A stretch of DNA of 64,000 nt from CAVWDI01 sp963753725 (GTDB taxonomy: Bacteria > Chloroflexota > Anaerolineae > Anaerolineales > UBA4823), in assembly GCA_963753725.1 (NCBI GenBank), contig CAVWDI010000029.1, positions 337,789 through 401,788 of the forward strand. The letters run 5' to 3'. The number at the start of each line of letters is the position of its first letter. Positions within the stretch are counted from its first letter, which is position 1. The notes below the pieces were generated by a model. It saw only the letters and a list, made by a program, of their open reading frames with translations. It did no database searches and was not told the origin of the DNA. Both the position numbers and the translations under genes were made by a program. Below, in pieces: positions 43,753 through 53,919 of this stretch.

Positions 43753-45435
43753 TTAATTCCTTTTTCGTTTGCGCCTGGAGCGCAGGATAGACCAGATCAA
43801 GCGCATTCCCAATACACACATCACCACAAATCCGATCAGGATTACCCAGGTAATGATTCCCCAGGGCCAGGTGATATCAAGATGGGGAATGAGCAGGGCA
43901 AGCGACACCAGGAACGCGGCCACCAGCACACCATAGATGATTCGGTTAGCGACCTGGTCAATCCGGTCGATGGATTCGTCCAATTGGGGCACTTCCACAT
44001 CGATCCCAAAGTCGCCTCGCTCCAGCTGGTCTAGAACATTTGTCGTTTGGCGCGGGAAATTGCTGAAAAATTCGTTCCAATCTGTGAGCAGCCGTAAAAC
44101 GGAGGGTCCCCAGGATGTTGGCAGCAAAATCTGGCGGGCAAGTCTCCCCAAATACGGCCTGGTAGCTGCGAACATATCGAATTCGGGATCCAGAGCAAGA
44201 CCAACCCCCTGCAGCAGCATTATGGTCTTCATCAACAATAAATAATCACTGGGGATGCGCAGACTGTGCTTGTAAATGATCGGTTCCAGGCTGTTCATCA
44301 CTTCTGTGACCGGGATATCCTGGATGGGTAGACCATAGTAGCGCAGCAAAATACGCCTCAGTTCGCGCGCTAGTACAATTCTATCCACCTTGGAGCCTGC
44401 GATTCCCATCCGCACCAATTGGTCGACAATTCCTTCTGTATCTCTCTGCACAACCAGGATCAATAATCGCGCCAGGTCGATACGATCGCTCGTTTCCAGG
44501 CGGCCAACTGTGCCGAAATCGATAACACCTATAACCTCCCCGGGCAAAATCAGCAGGTTACCTGGATGCGGGTCGGCATGAAAGAAACCGTCCTCCAGCA
44601 CCTCTTGAAGCACTAAGCGCGCTGAAGTATCAGCCAACCGTTTGCGGTCATATCCTGCCGCGTCCAATGCGGCAATATCGTCAATTTTTATCCCGGATAC
44701 ACGCTCCATCACCAGCACACGCCTGGTCGAATAATCCCAATAGATCTTTGGCACTTTTAAGTAAGGCTCTTTGGCGAAATTTTCCCTGAACGTGTCGGCG
44801 CTCCTGCCTTCTTTCTTAAAATCCAGCTCGCCTCTCAAATTATTCGAAAATTCTTCCGCAAATTCGACTGCGTCGTACCGTTCACCAATGGCTGTACGTT
44901 CCTGTGCCAGTTGTGCAAAATCCTGCAGAATATCCAGGTCTAGGTTGACTACTGTTTCGATATCCGGTCGCAATACTTTAACGACCACCTCCTGACCTCG
45001 AGGAAGAATCGCATGGTGGACCTGCCCTAATGAGGCAGCTGCAAAGGGTTTCGGATTAAAATATGCGAATACTTCCTGGATGGGCGCCCCCAATTCTGTC
45101 TCGATCAGTTCACGAATCGGTTCCCAAGGACCTGGCGGTACCTGGTCCTGGAGCAAACGCAGTTCATCAATAAACTCTGGCGGAAGCAAGTCCGCCCGGG
45201 TGCTCAAAACCTGCCCAACTTTTATGAAAGTCGGCCCTAACTCCTCCAGCGCTAAACGGATGCGCTGAGGAAGCGAAAGCTCCTCTACAATAGCAGGCTT
45301 GCGGCGCAGCAGCCGCCGCGGGATATTCAACTGATCGCTCAAGCCCAATTGAGCCAGGACCGCCCCGAATCCATAATCAACAAGTATTCCTGTGATCCGT
45401 CGATATCTCCTGAGGTGTCTTGGTCCAAGGTGCAT
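43753..45435 (-). CDS. UbiB/ABC1/AarF-family protein kinase-like protein
   Basis: 560 residues. ABC1 signature KVGQVLSTRADLLPPEFIDELRLLQDQVPP (the KxGQ motif, near residue 75), the Ala-rich nucleotide loop AAASLGQVHHA near 132, and HADPHPGNLLILPG...GVIDFGTVG near 285-305. Two hydrophobic helices close the C-terminus, placing it at the membrane. UbiB proteins bind ATP and lipids and act in quinone or isoprenoid lipid handling; no ubiquinone genes are nearby. It is convergent with RNase J, 12 bases apart. Confidence 0.93.
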   Translation of the reverse strand: MHLGPRHLRRYRRITGILVDYGFGAVLAQLGLSDQLNIPRRLLRRKPAIVEELSLPQRIRLALEELGPTFIKVGQVLSTRADLLPPEFIDELRLLQDQVPPGPWEPIRELIETELGAPIQEVFAYFNPKPFAAASLGQVHHAILPRGQEVVVKVLRPDIETVVNLDLDILQDFAQLAQERTAIGERYDAVEFAEEFSNNLRGELDFKKEGRSADTFRENFAKEPYLKVPKIYWDYSTRRVLVMERVSGIKIDDIAALDAAGYDRKRLADTSARLVLQEVLEDGFFHADPHPGNLLILPGEVIGVIDFGTVGRLETSDRIDLARLLILVVQRDTEGIVDQLVRMGIAGSKVDRIVLARELRRILLRYYGLPIQDIPVTEVMNSLEPIIYKHSLRIPSDYLLLMKTIMLLQGVGLALDPEFDMFAATRPYLGRLARQILLPTSWGPSVLRLLTDWNEFFSNFPRQTTNVLDQLERGDFGIDVEVPQLDESIDRIDQVANRIIYGVLVAAFLVSLALLIPHLDITWPWGIITWVILIGFVVMCVLGMRLIWSILRSRRKRKRN

Positions 45436-45469
45436 CTATCTACTCTTTGGTTTTAAAATATATCAAGCT

Positions 45470-48199
45470 TCAGGCATAAACTTCTTTGCCTTGCGCGCCT
45501 CTTATGATTTTGATAATCTCCACAACCACAAATACTACCACGCTGGCAGCCAAGCATATCAGCAGGTCCAGCGCCGATAGGGGTTTGGTTTTAAAAATCC
45601 CTTGCAGGAATGGGACATATATTAACGCAAACTGGAGCAGTACACTCAGTAGCACCGCCCCAACCATCAGCCGGTTTGAAAACACCCCGATCTTGTACAG
45701 CGGATCGATAAATGAACGCGTCGCCAGCGCATTTCCCATCTGCGCCAGAACCAGGGTCGTGAAAATCATTGTCCGCCACACCCCGTTCGGATCCTTTACC
45801 CAATAGACATAACCAACTCCCAGCGAAACAAGTCCTAACAAGACGCCAATCCAGATAATTTGAGTGCCCAGACCTCGGCTGAAGATGCTCTCCTTTGGAT
45901 TAAACGGGGAACGTTTCATGATGCCTCTTTCGCCTTTCTCTTCCGCCAGCGCTAGGCCCGGCAATCCGTCAGTCACAAGGTTGATCCACAGAATCTGTAA
46001 AGGCAGCAGCGGCAAAGGCATCCCAATGAACGGGCCGATCAGCATCAAAAATAACTCGCCGGTGTTGCTGGACAGGGTGTATTTAATAAATTTGCGGATA
46101 TTATCGAAGATCATACGTCCCTCTTCGATAGCAGCCACGATGGTTGTGAAATTGTCATCTAACAGGACCATGTCGGAAGCTTCTTTCGATACATCCGTAC
46201 CGGTAATCCCCATCGCCACACCAATATCCGCTCTTTTTAATGCCGGCGCATCATTCACACCATCTCCGGTCATGGCGACAATTTCTCCTTTACTTTGCAG
46301 CGCCTCAACAATGTTCAACTTGTGCTCTGGCGCTACTCGCGCATACACCGAAACATCCTCCACCTTCTCTTCAAGTTCAACTTGATCCAGCTGCGATAAA
46401 TCCCCTCCAGATAGATAACGATCATTTTCCGTAATATCCAAATCCTTGGCGATCTGCAGCGCCGTCAGGGGATGATCACCAGTGATCATCACTGGACGGA
46501 TACCAGCCGTCTTAGCGGTAGCCACAGCGTGTTTGACTTCCGGGCGGGGCGGGTCCATCATTGCGACCATTCCGACAAAAATCTGCTCCTTTTCCACTGA
46601 TTCTTCACCTTCCGGCAGGTCAGGACAATCGCAAATACGTATCGACACGCCCAGAACGCGCTGGCCTTGTTTTGCAAAGGTTTCATTAGCCTGCGAAATA
46701 CGTTTGTGCAGCGTTTCATCCATAGGCACGAATTGATTTTCGACCAGCACCTGGTCCGAAATTTCGAGCAGCCCGTCAATCGCCCCTTTTGTGACCATCA
46801 GATAGGGGGCATCCTTCCATGGCAGATCCGACTGCTGGACTACGGGACTCATCTTGTGCACCGTGGTCATTCGCTTGCGTTCGGAAGTGAACGGCACTTC
46901 ATCCACCCGCGGCCACTCGTTCTCTAATTCTTCCTTGTCAAAACCCAATGCTTTTGCCGCCAGCAGCAGGGCACCTTCCGTGGGGTCTCCAATCGCTCTC
47001 GCCACACCGTGCGAATCGACTTCTAAGATCGCGTCGTTGCACAATGCCCCCGCCCGCACCAGCACGCTCAACGCGCTCAGGCTGGGGTCCGAATCCTCCG
47101 CAATTAAGCGCGCTCTAACCAGCCTGCCCCGGCGGTCCACCAGTGTTTGTAAATCTTCAGTATTGCCCGCCACATCTAAAATGGTCACGGTCATGCGGTT
47201 TTCCGTGAGCGTACCGGTTTTATCCGAACAGATGACCGTTACCGAACCCAGCGTCTCGACCGCCGGCAGTTTGCGGATTAGAGCATTTCGCTTGAGCAAC
47301 CGCTGGGAACCTAACGCCAGGGTGATCGTGACGACCGCCGGTAAGCTTTCAGGGATAGCGGCCACTGCCAGGCTGATACCAGTCAGAAACAACTCTTCAA
47401 TGTCATCGCCTCGCAAAAGCCCGCTCACAACCACGATGACAATTATTACTAACGCCACCAGAGCCAACACCTTCCCAAGCCCTCCCAACCTTCTCTGCAG
47501 AGGGGTTTGCTCATCGCCTACACCCTGGATCAAATCGGCAATGTTACCCAGTTCGGTGGTCATCCCGGTCTCTGTTACCACAGCTGTACCCCGTCCGTAA
47601 GTTACGATGGTGCCCATATAAAGCATATTCAAGCGGTCACCAATCGACACATCTTTCCCAGTGATGGCCTCAACTTCCTTGTCAACGGGCTCCGATTCGC
47701 CTGTCAGGGCCGATTCCTGGACCTTCATGTTTTTTGTTTCCAATATACGGCAGTCAGCCGGCACCAGGTTGCCTGCTTCGAGCAAGACGATATCGCCCGG
47801 AACCAATTCCGTGGATGTGACCTCCGCGACATGCCCATCCCTGCGTACGCGGACGATCGGTACTGCCATTTTTTTCAAGGCGGCCATCGCCTGTTCCGCA
47901 CGGTATTCCTGGCTGTAACCCAAAACAGCGTTCAAAACCACGATCGCCATGATGACTGCCACATCCACGTATTCGCCCAATACCAGCGAGGCGATGGCGG
48001 CAATAACGAGCACAATAACCATAATCTCTCTAAATTGATCGAACAGGATGCGCCATTTGCTCTTCGTTCCGCGTTCGATCAATTCGTTAGGTCCGTGTTT
48101 CGCTAAGAGTTCATTTGCTTCTGTGCTTGTCAGGCCGGATTCTAGGTTTGTGTCCAGCGTTTGTATTGTTTCTTGAGTGCTTAATTTATACCAATCCAT
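45470..48199 (-). CDS. P2-type Ca2+-transporting ATPase
   Basis: 909 residues, full length. N-terminal cation-ATPase domain (SGLTSTEANELLAKHGPNEL), TGES actuator loop (ALTGESEPVDK), TM4 motif AAIPESLPAVVTIT, phosphorylation site CSDKTGTLT (near residue 330), hinge MTGDGVNDAPALKRADIG (near 620), and TM6 NLVTDGLPGLAL that supplies Ca2+ ligands. The pattern is that of PacL/SERCA-like pumps that export Ca2+ from the cytoplasm. It reads in the same direction as, and 35 bases before, the UbiB-like gene. Confidence 0.95.
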   Translation of the reverse strand: MDWYKLSTQETIQTLDTNLESGLTSTEANELLAKHGPNELIERGTKSKWRILFDQFREIMVIVLVIAAIASLVLGEYVDVAVIMAIVVLNAVLGYSQEYRAEQAMAALKKMAVPIVRVRRDGHVAEVTSTELVPGDIVLLEAGNLVPADCRILETKNMKVQESALTGESEPVDKEVEAITGKDVSIGDRLNMLYMGTIVTYGRGTAVVTETGMTTELGNIADLIQGVGDEQTPLQRRLGGLGKVLALVALVIIVIVVVSGLLRGDDIEELFLTGISLAVAAIPESLPAVVTITLALGSQRLLKRNALIRKLPAVETLGSVTVICSDKTGTLTENRMTVTILDVAGNTEDLQTLVDRRGRLVRARLIAEDSDPSLSALSVLVRAGALCNDAILEVDSHGVARAIGDPTEGALLLAAKALGFDKEELENEWPRVDEVPFTSERKRMTTVHKMSPVVQQSDLPWKDAPYLMVTKGAIDGLLEISDQVLVENQFVPMDETLHKRISQANETFAKQGQRVLGVSIRICDCPDLPEGEESVEKEQIFVGMVAMMDPPRPEVKHAVATAKTAGIRPVMITGDHPLTALQIAKDLDITENDRYLSGGDLSQLDQVELEEKVEDVSVYARVAPEHKLNIVEALQSKGEIVAMTGDGVNDAPALKRADIGVAMGITGTDVSKEASDMVLLDDNFTTIVAAIEEGRMIFDNIRKFIKYTLSSNTGELFLMLIGPFIGMPLPLLPLQILWINLVTDGLPGLALAEEKGERGIMKRSPFNPKESIFSRGLGTQIIWIGVLLGLVSLGVGYVYWVKDPNGVWRTMIFTTLVLAQMGNALATRSFIDPLYKIGVFSNRLMVGAVLLSVLLQFALIYVPFLQGIFKTKPLSALDLLICLAASVVVFVVVEIIKIIRGAQGKEVYA

Positions 48200-48268
48200 A
48201 AGATATCTATTCGCTTTTCAATTTTTTGTTTTTTGGTAATTTAACTTATTCCAATAATAAAAGTACCG

Positions 48269-50359
48269 CTACCCGTCTGGAGCGGGGCCGGTTTCTAGCC
48301 CCAATACAACCACCGAACAGGGGTGCACCACACAGGACGACCCTTTAATAATTGGGGCGTCATCCCAGCTGCAAAAATCTCCCGGCGATTCTCTGAATGT
48401 GTCAACCACTCTCCGCCAACCGTTTGCCGTCCCACTTGGGACAGGCGGCACGTCAAATTCCAGCACTTCCCGGTAAGCATTGATCATAAGGTGAAAGCGT
48501 TCACGGCGCGCCTGGATCGAGAACGCCAGGCTGTGAGAATTATATCCCCAGTCCGGCTGGTGCAGCTTCACACCGTGCCACTCTATTTGCGCCTGGAGTA
48601 GAAATTGGGTCAGGCTGAGACCATGATCCTCATTAAACACATCCAGGTTGCGGCGCACGCGTATCAAACGCTTGATAAAACGATGGATATCAGAATGCTT
48701 ATCAAGCAAACTCCAATCTATCCAGCTGATCTCATTGTCCTGGCAGTAGGCGTTGTTGTTGCCTTTTTGGGTGCGCCGCATCTCATCACCCATCAACAGC
48801 ATCGGGACTCCCAGCGACAGCAGCGTGATCGCCAGGTAATTTTTTATCTGGCGGTTGCGAAAGGCTTCAATATCCGCATCTAGCGTTGGTCCTTCTACAC
48901 CGGAGTTCCAGCTGAAGTTGATATCCGTACCATCGCGATTGCCTTCTAGATTGGCTTCATTATGTTTTTCATTGTACGAAACCAGGTCATTCAAAGTAAA
49001 GCCGTCGTGGCAGGTTATAAAGTTGATACTCTGCTCAGGTTCTCTCTCCTCATGTTCATAGATATCCGGACTGGCGATGATACGAGATGCCATATTTGGA
49101 ACCATACCTGGATCGCCGCGGATGAAACTTCTTACATCATCGCGGAACATCCCATTCCATTCCTTCCAGCGGTCTCCAATAAAAGTGCCCACCTGGTATA
49201 AACCGCCTGCGTCCCATGCTTCCGCGATTAATTTCGTCCCAGCCAGCACGGGGTCGGTCTCAATCTCCCACAAAATGGGCGGGTTTACCAGCGGTTTTCC
49301 CTTCCCATCCCGGGATAGGATGGATGCTAGGTCAAACCGGAATCCGTCCACATGCATCTCCCTAACCCAGAAGCGCAGGCTGTTTCTGATCATTCGCCTC
49401 ACCACTGAATGGTTGGTATTTAACGTATTTCCGGTGCCGCTGAAATTAGCATAACTCGATTTATCTTCACCAAGAATATAATAAACGCTGTTCTCAAGAC
49501 CTTTGAAGCAAAATGTGGGACCATCCTGGTCGCTCTCAGCAGTGTGGTTGTAGACCACGTCCAGGATCACTTCAATGCCTGCCCGGTGCAGGGCTTTGAC
49601 CATATCTCTAAACTCGTCCAGCACGCCTAACGGATTCTTGCTGGAACTGTAACCAGAGTGGGGCGCAAAAAAGCATACCGGTGAGTATCCCCAATAATTG
49701 GTCAATCCATCCGGTGCATCCTGCACATCAAACTGCAGGACCGGCAGCAGTTCGACAGCCGTAACGCCCAGATCGGTCAAGTACGGTATCTTCTGAATTA
49801 ATCCGGCATATGTACCGCGCAGGTGGGGGGCAACGTCAGAACTGGGGTGGCGTGTAAAACCGCCGACATGCATTTCGTAGATAACCGTCTGTGAAAAAGG
49901 CGTGTGCAGTGGTATTTCGCCCTCCCAATCGTAACCGCTCAAATCAGCGACCACGCTCTTCATCCCCGTTGATGCGTTATCTCCAGCCTCGGCGGCTGCC
50001 ACCCTGCTGTACCTCTCTGGCACTTCGATCGACTTGCCATAAGGGTCGATCAAAATCTTTTCACCCTCGAAACGGTAGCCGTTCTGCGGGTCAAAAGGAC
50101 CGTAGGCACGAAAAGCATACAATTGACCTGGTTCTAATCCTGGGACGTAAACATGCCAGTAATGGAATGTGCGGTTTATTTTCGGATCCAGCGCAATTAC
50201 CCGTTCAGGCGCCTGGCTGTGACTGTTATCGAACAGCAATAGTTCCAGCGCCGTACTGCTCTTCGAATAAACGCTGAAATTTACACCTTCCGGGCCCACT
50301 GTTGCGCCGAGCGGAAAACTTTTCCCGGGTAAAACATCAATCGATTGGTTAGGTTTCAT
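48269..50359 (-). CDS. glgX: Glycogen debranching enzyme GlgX
   Basis: 696 residues. CBM48 at the N-terminus (LPGKSFPLGATVGPEGVNFSVYS), then a GH13 barrel with VILDVVYNHTAE, the nucleophile Asp in DGFRFDLAS, the acid Glu in KLIAEAWDAGG and the third Asp in ITCHDGFTLNDLVSYN. The GlgX-specific stretch NREANLEGNRDG-like (NEANLEGNRDGTDINFSWN) follows. It hydrolyses alpha-1,6 branches of glycogen after phosphorylase action. Pyruvate kinase lies immediately upstream in the same direction, 24 bases apart, linking storage-glucan use with glycolysis. Confidence 0.95.
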   Translation of the reverse strand: MKPNQSIDVLPGKSFPLGATVGPEGVNFSVYSKSSTALELLLFDNSHSQAPERVIALDPKINRTFHYWHVYVPGLEPGQLYAFRAYGPFDPQNGYRFEGEKILIDPYGKSIEVPERYSRVAAAEAGDNASTGMKSVVADLSGYDWEGEIPLHTPFSQTVIYEMHVGGFTRHPSSDVAPHLRGTYAGLIQKIPYLTDLGVTAVELLPVLQFDVQDAPDGLTNYWGYSPVCFFAPHSGYSSSKNPLGVLDEFRDMVKALHRAGIEVILDVVYNHTAESDQDGPTFCFKGLENSVYYILGEDKSSYANFSGTGNTLNTNHSVVRRMIRNSLRFWVREMHVDGFRFDLASILSRDGKGKPLVNPPILWEIETDPVLAGTKLIAEAWDAGGLYQVGTFIGDRWKEWNGMFRDDVRSFIRGDPGMVPNMASRIIASPDIYEHEEREPEQSINFITCHDGFTLNDLVSYNEKHNEANLEGNRDGTDINFSWNSGVEGPTLDADIEAFRNRQIKNYLAITLLSLGVPMLLMGDEMRRTQKGNNNAYCQDNEISWIDWSLLDKHSDIHRFIKRLIRVRRNLDVFNEDHGLSLTQFLLQAQIEWHGVKLHQPDWGYNSHSLAFSIQARRERFHLMINAYREVLEFDVPPVPSGTANGWRRVVDTFRESPGDFCSWDDAPIIKGSSCVVHPCSVVVLGLETGPAPDG

Positions 50360-50383
50360 AAGTCAGACGACAAAATCTGAAAA

Positions 50384-51844
50384 TCACCATACTGCCGGTT
50401 CGGCCGGCGGGAGATTCAGATCGATAATTTCAATTTTGTTTGTGCCTCCCACACCTGCCGTGCCCGTGCCCTGTGTAAGCAGGACAATATCACCATCCGG
50501 GCAATTTTGCTTCATCCAATCCCTGGTATACATCTCCCATTTTGCTGGTTTCTTGGTCTCATGAACCGGAAATACACCATAAGAAAACTGCAGATTCTGG
50601 CAGGTCGCTTCGTTGGGGCTGACCGCCACAATCCAGGCCGGCGGTCGAAAACGACTGACACCACGCGGCGTGCTGCCGCTTAATGTGGGTGTCAGCACAA
50701 CGCTGGGATGGAGGGTTTCAATGCTAAAATTAATCGTGAGCGATATCAAGTCACGCATACTTTTCTCACCGTTATACCTGGCATCATTCAACAACCCAGT
50801 GATCTCACACACTTCCGCATTTTTTTCCGTCACCCTGGCGATGCAAGCCATTACATTGACAGCCTCCACCGGAAAGTCTCCGTTGGCAGTTTCCCCGGAC
50901 AGCATGACGCAGTCCGCCCCATCCAGGATGGCGTTGGCGACATCGGTCGCTTCCGCACGCGTCGGCCGGGTGTGGTGCACCATCGATTTAAGCATTTGTG
51001 TGGCGACGATGACCGGTCTTCCATACCTGTTAGCCATCTTTATTATTTGTTTCTGGGTTACTGCGATTTTTTCAATGGGTATTTCGACACCCAAATCTCC
51101 ACGTGCCACCATTATCCCGTCCGAGTTTTCCAGTATCCCTTCAATGTTCTCAACCGCTTTCGATCGTTCAATCTTGGCGATGATAAACGGGCTATAGTCC
51201 ATATCCGCAGCCGCTTTTCGGACTTCCCCCATATCCTGCGGACCCTGAACAAAAGACTGGCTTACGGCATCCAATCCAACTTCAGCCGCGAACCGCAAAC
51301 ATTCTAAATCGCGTTCTGTGAAGGCTTTTACACCCAGATCGATACCGGGAAAATTAACCCCCTTAAACGAACGTAGTTCATCTCCTACCTCTACCTTGCA
51401 GTGCACTTCCTGACCCACGATTTTTATAACTTCAAGCAAGATGAAACCGTCGTTCAGATAAATACGGTCACCAGGTTTCACCACCTGCGGTAGTTTTTTA
51501 AAGCTTAAGGAAACACGCCCCTGGTCTCCTTCGATTTCATCGGTTTGAAGAATAAAATCCTGGCCGCGTTTCAGCTTGATGGGTTCTTCAGCTAGGCGTC
51601 CGATACGCATCTTAGGACCCGGTAAATCTCCCATAATCGCCACCCGCCGGCCGCTTGCGCGCGCAGCCGCGCGGATATTCTCAACCATTTCCCGGTGGTC
51701 CTCGAAATCTCCATGGGCAAAATTCAGACGCGCCACGCTCATGCCGTTGGCGATCATTTCCTCCAATACGGCACGCTCCCGGGTGGCCGGTCCAATCGTG
51801 CACACGATCTTCGTTTTTATGGATGGTAGTTTAGATTTATGCAT
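50384..51844 (-). CDS. pyk: Pyruvate kinase
   Basis: 486 residues. VCTIGPATRERAVLEEMIANGMSVARLNFAHG at the start, the active-site lysine region IAKIERSKAVENIEGI (near 230), MVARGDLGVEIP, and ATQMLKSMVHHTRPTRAEATDVANAILDGADCVMLSGETANG. The C-terminal effector domain is present; there is no PEP-utiliser extension as in some Firmicutes. It converts phosphoenolpyruvate to pyruvate with ATP formation. glgX follows. No Shine-Dalgarno sequence is evident before the ATG. Confidence 0.97.
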   Translation of the reverse strand: MHKSKLPSIKTKIVCTIGPATRERAVLEEMIANGMSVARLNFAHGDFEDHREMVENIRAAARASGRRVAIMGDLPGPKMRIGRLAEEPIKLKRGQDFILQTDEIEGDQGRVSLSFKKLPQVVKPGDRIYLNDGFILLEVIKIVGQEVHCKVEVGDELRSFKGVNFPGIDLGVKAFTERDLECLRFAAEVGLDAVSQSFVQGPQDMGEVRKAAADMDYSPFIIAKIERSKAVENIEGILENSDGIMVARGDLGVEIPIEKIAVTQKQIIKMANRYGRPVIVATQMLKSMVHHTRPTRAEATDVANAILDGADCVMLSGETANGDFPVEAVNVMACIARVTEKNAEVCEITGLLNDARYNGEKSMRDLISLTINFSIETLHPSVVLTPTLSGSTPRGVSRFRPPAWIVAVSPNEATCQNLQFSYGVFPVHETKKPAKWEMYTRDWMKQNCPDGDIVLLTQGTGTAGVGGTNKIEIIDLNLPPAEPAVW

Positions 51845-52129
51845 GAGTTGGCCGTGTTATGAAAGCCAACACGAAAAAGACCCTGGTGCGTAGGTTCATT
51901 TGATCAATCACATTATTATTGTCCACAGTAGAATTTTTCCCTTCAGTTCAATCTGGCTGAGATTATCAACATCAATAAAATTATATCGTGATTAACCAGC
52001 AATAAAAAATCCCTGGAAATCTTTGTTTCCAGGAGTACATTCTTTTGCTGAATAGCCGGATAGATCAAGTCACCATAATTGGGGAGTAATTATTTACGCG
52101 CAAAAAGATACATAATCTACAAGGTGGAC
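51845..52129. other. Intergenic region between pyk and the ParA gene
   Basis: About 285 bases with no ORF. It contains the minus-strand terminator of the ParA operon (52003-52033). AT-rich sequence from 51900 to 52000 probably includes the pyk promoter, but no convincing -35/-10 pair was found. Confidence 0.55.
52003..52033 (-). terminator. Intrinsic terminator of the CHAD-ParA operon
   Basis: CCTGGAAA (52012-52019) pairs with TTTCCAGG (52026-52033); on the minus strand the stem is followed by GATTTTTTATT. It lies about 100 bases after the corrected ParA stop. Confidence 0.8.
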
Positions 52130-52245
52130 CTAAAATATCCGTTCTTGCACTTCATTCCAAAGATTGTAATAAGCATTGGCCGCGGCCGATATGGGCGCAA
52201 ACGCCGGGAGCGGCTGGCGCTCCAAACCCATCCTCTCTACCAGAG

Positions 52246-52872
52246 TTAAATGGGGATTCCACAGCTTAACACGCCATCAAATTCACCCCGGATCTGATCA
52301 CAAAATTCATTGTGGACACGCTTGCGCTGATTCATCATCGACACAAAAGTGAGCACCGTATCCATATCGTATCGATTATCTTTAAGAAATTTAAAGAACT
52401 GTCTTTGAGTCCTTATTGCCAGGGTGGAGGGGGTAATGGGAACCAGCAGGAAATCGGACGCGTTAAATATATTCTCTGCAATGATATTGATCGTTGGCAG
52501 GCAATCCAGAACGATCAGATCATATTCGCTTTCCAGCGGTTTGAGGATTCTTTTAATTTGGTGTTTGGAACGCTGCAACCTCCCAAACCCAATATCAAGG
52601 TTGCGGTGTGTGAAATCGGCTGGAAGCAGGTCTAAATGGTAATAATCCGTACCTTTTATGCTGCTTTTTATCCGCTTCCCACCGCGAGAAAAGCCGCGCG
52701 CCTTTGGCTTAACTTTTGGTTTGACTCTGAAGAAATAAGTGGTCGAGCTTTGAGGATCAAGGTCGCAAATCAGCGTCCTTTTACCCGATTGAGCTGCCAG
52801 ATAGGCTAAATTTACGGCAGCCACTGTTTTTCCAACCCCGCCTTTATTGCTGTATATCGCCAGTATTGTCAC
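52246..52872 (-). CDS. ParA/MinD-superfamily ATPase next to CHAD protein
   Basis: 208 residues in this frame. The deviant Walker A motif SNKGGVGKTVAAVNLA opens the protein; LICDLDPQSSTT (Walker A') and LIVLDCLPTINIIAENIF (Walker B) follow. Near 52258 a frameshift cuts the end. In the next frame the protein continues as LTLVERMGLERQPLPAFAP...AANAYYNLWNEVQERIF to a TAG at 52130, a normal ParA C-terminus, giving about 245 residues. ParA proteins position plasmids, chromosomes or protein bodies on the nucleoid. No ParB gene is nearby. The start overlaps the CHAD stop by 4 bases (ATGA), so this ATPase probably serves the CHAD protein. Confidence 0.92.
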   Translation of the reverse strand: MTILAIYSNKGGVGKTVAAVNLAYLAAQSGKRTLICDLDPQSSTTYFFRVKPKVKPKARGFSRGGKRIKSSIKGTDYYHLDLLPADFTHRNLDIGFGRLQRSKHQIKRILKPLESEYDLIVLDCLPTINIIAENIFNASDFLLVPITPSTLAIRTQRQFFKFLKDNRYDMDTVLTFVSMMNQRKRVHNEFCDQIRGEFDGVLSCGIPI

Positions 52873-53561
52873 TCTGAGACCTCTTGATTTTCATTTAAGA
52901 ATAGTTCTTTATACAATTTCCTGTTTCCCTTGCTGGAAAAACTGGTAAAGGTATCCACAAATTTATCCTTTACTTCACCTTTTTCCCGCTCTAACAACCC
53001 GACCAGGCTTCCAATCGCTAAGAGTGATTTGGTGTAAAGATCATCTCCCGCGCTCAATTCAGCTGAAATATTCAGCAGTTGTTCACTCTGAATATTCAGA
53101 TCGTTAAAATCGCCCAGGTTATCCTGCAGTTTTCGCATCTGCTTCAGCAGGTCGGCGATTTTTTCGGGGGGAAACAGGCTGGAAAAGAATTCAATCAAAT
53201 AGCGCAGTTTCTTACACTCAATCCTAAGCCGGTGCAGGTCTTGCTCATCCGCCAGCGTCTGCGCCTGGCGCCCATCTCGAAGGATGCGGCGGTACCGTTT
53301 GTATATCCTTTCTTTTGCCAGATCAATTACCAGTTTGCTGCTGTTCGGCGCCAACGAACTGACTACAGTTGGCACCTGTAGAAATTCGGCGTACTCATGT
53401 TTAAACGCGTAATAGTGGGGAGATTCTAACTCCAAGCGCACTTTTTCCAATGCTTGGGAGCGTTCCTGCCTCAAATATTCAAAAATAGGGACAATTCCTT
53501 CTTTCAGCGTTTCCGGGAGCATATCCCTGTATATGTCTTCTTTTAACAAGAAGACATCCAA
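52869..53561 (-). CDS. CHAD-domain protein, C-terminal part (frameshifted gene)
   Basis: 230 residues of the all-helical CHAD domain: DVFLLKEDIYRDMLPE, RLRIECKKLRYLIEFFSSLFPPEKI near 115 (conserved Lys/Arg/His lining the anion groove), and LQDNLGDFNDLNIQSEQL near 145. The frame is open from about 53610 (FKVDFAELGQLTNPLRDLDV). CHAD domains bind inorganic polyphosphate and localise to polyphosphate granules in characterised cases. It joins the fragments at 53602-53919 and 53807-54415. Confidence 0.88.
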   Translation of the reverse strand: MDVFLLKEDIYRDMLPETLKEGIVPIFEYLRQERSQALEKVRLELESPHYYAFKHEYAEFLQVPTVVSSLAPNSSKLVIDLAKERIYKRYRRILRDGRQAQTLADEQDLHRLRIECKKLRYLIEFFSSLFPPEKIADLLKQMRKLQDNLGDFNDLNIQSEQLLNISAELSAGDDLYTKSLLAIGSLVGLLEREKGEVKDKFVDTFTSFSSKGNRKLYKELFLNENQEVSE

Positions 53562-53601
53562 ATCCCGCAGGGGGTTGGTTAGCTGTCCCAGTTCAGCGAA
53601 G

Positions 53602-53919
53602 TCAACTTTGAAATCGATCAGTTTTGTCTTGAGGCAGAACGCCTTTCAACTGCGTAAACGCGGACCGGGAGCGCCGGATAGCCACCCGGAAATCGTGAGT
53701 AAACTCGCTGTCGATATCATGTTTTATTCCGGATTCGTTTTTCTGCATCACATCGAACAAAAAAAGCAAAATCTTTTTGGCTGCAGTACCCGATTCCAGT
53801 TCAGGCTCAAGCCCGATTTTCACTTTCGATGAATAATCGCCCGGCGCTATGCCGGATTTCCGCAGGGTTTCGGTATATAAATCGAAAACAGTACCGCGCT
53901 CGGAATCCAATGCCCTCAA
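53602..53919 (-). CDS. CHAD-domain protein, middle fragment
   Basis: Carries the first CHAD helices: ILLFLFDVMQKNESGIKHDIDSEFTHDFRVAIRRSRSAFTQLKGVLPQ near residues 50-98, with the conserved HDFRVAxRRxRS basic motif that contacts phosphate chains. Frameshifts near 53925 and 53613 (in TTT) connect it to the CYTH-like and C-terminal fragments. Confidence 0.87.
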   Translation of the reverse strand: MRALDSERGTVFDLYTETLRKSGIAPGDYSSKVKIGLEPELESGTAAKKILLFLFDVMQKNESGIKHDIDSEFTHDFRVAIRRSRSAFTQLKGVLPQDKTDRFQS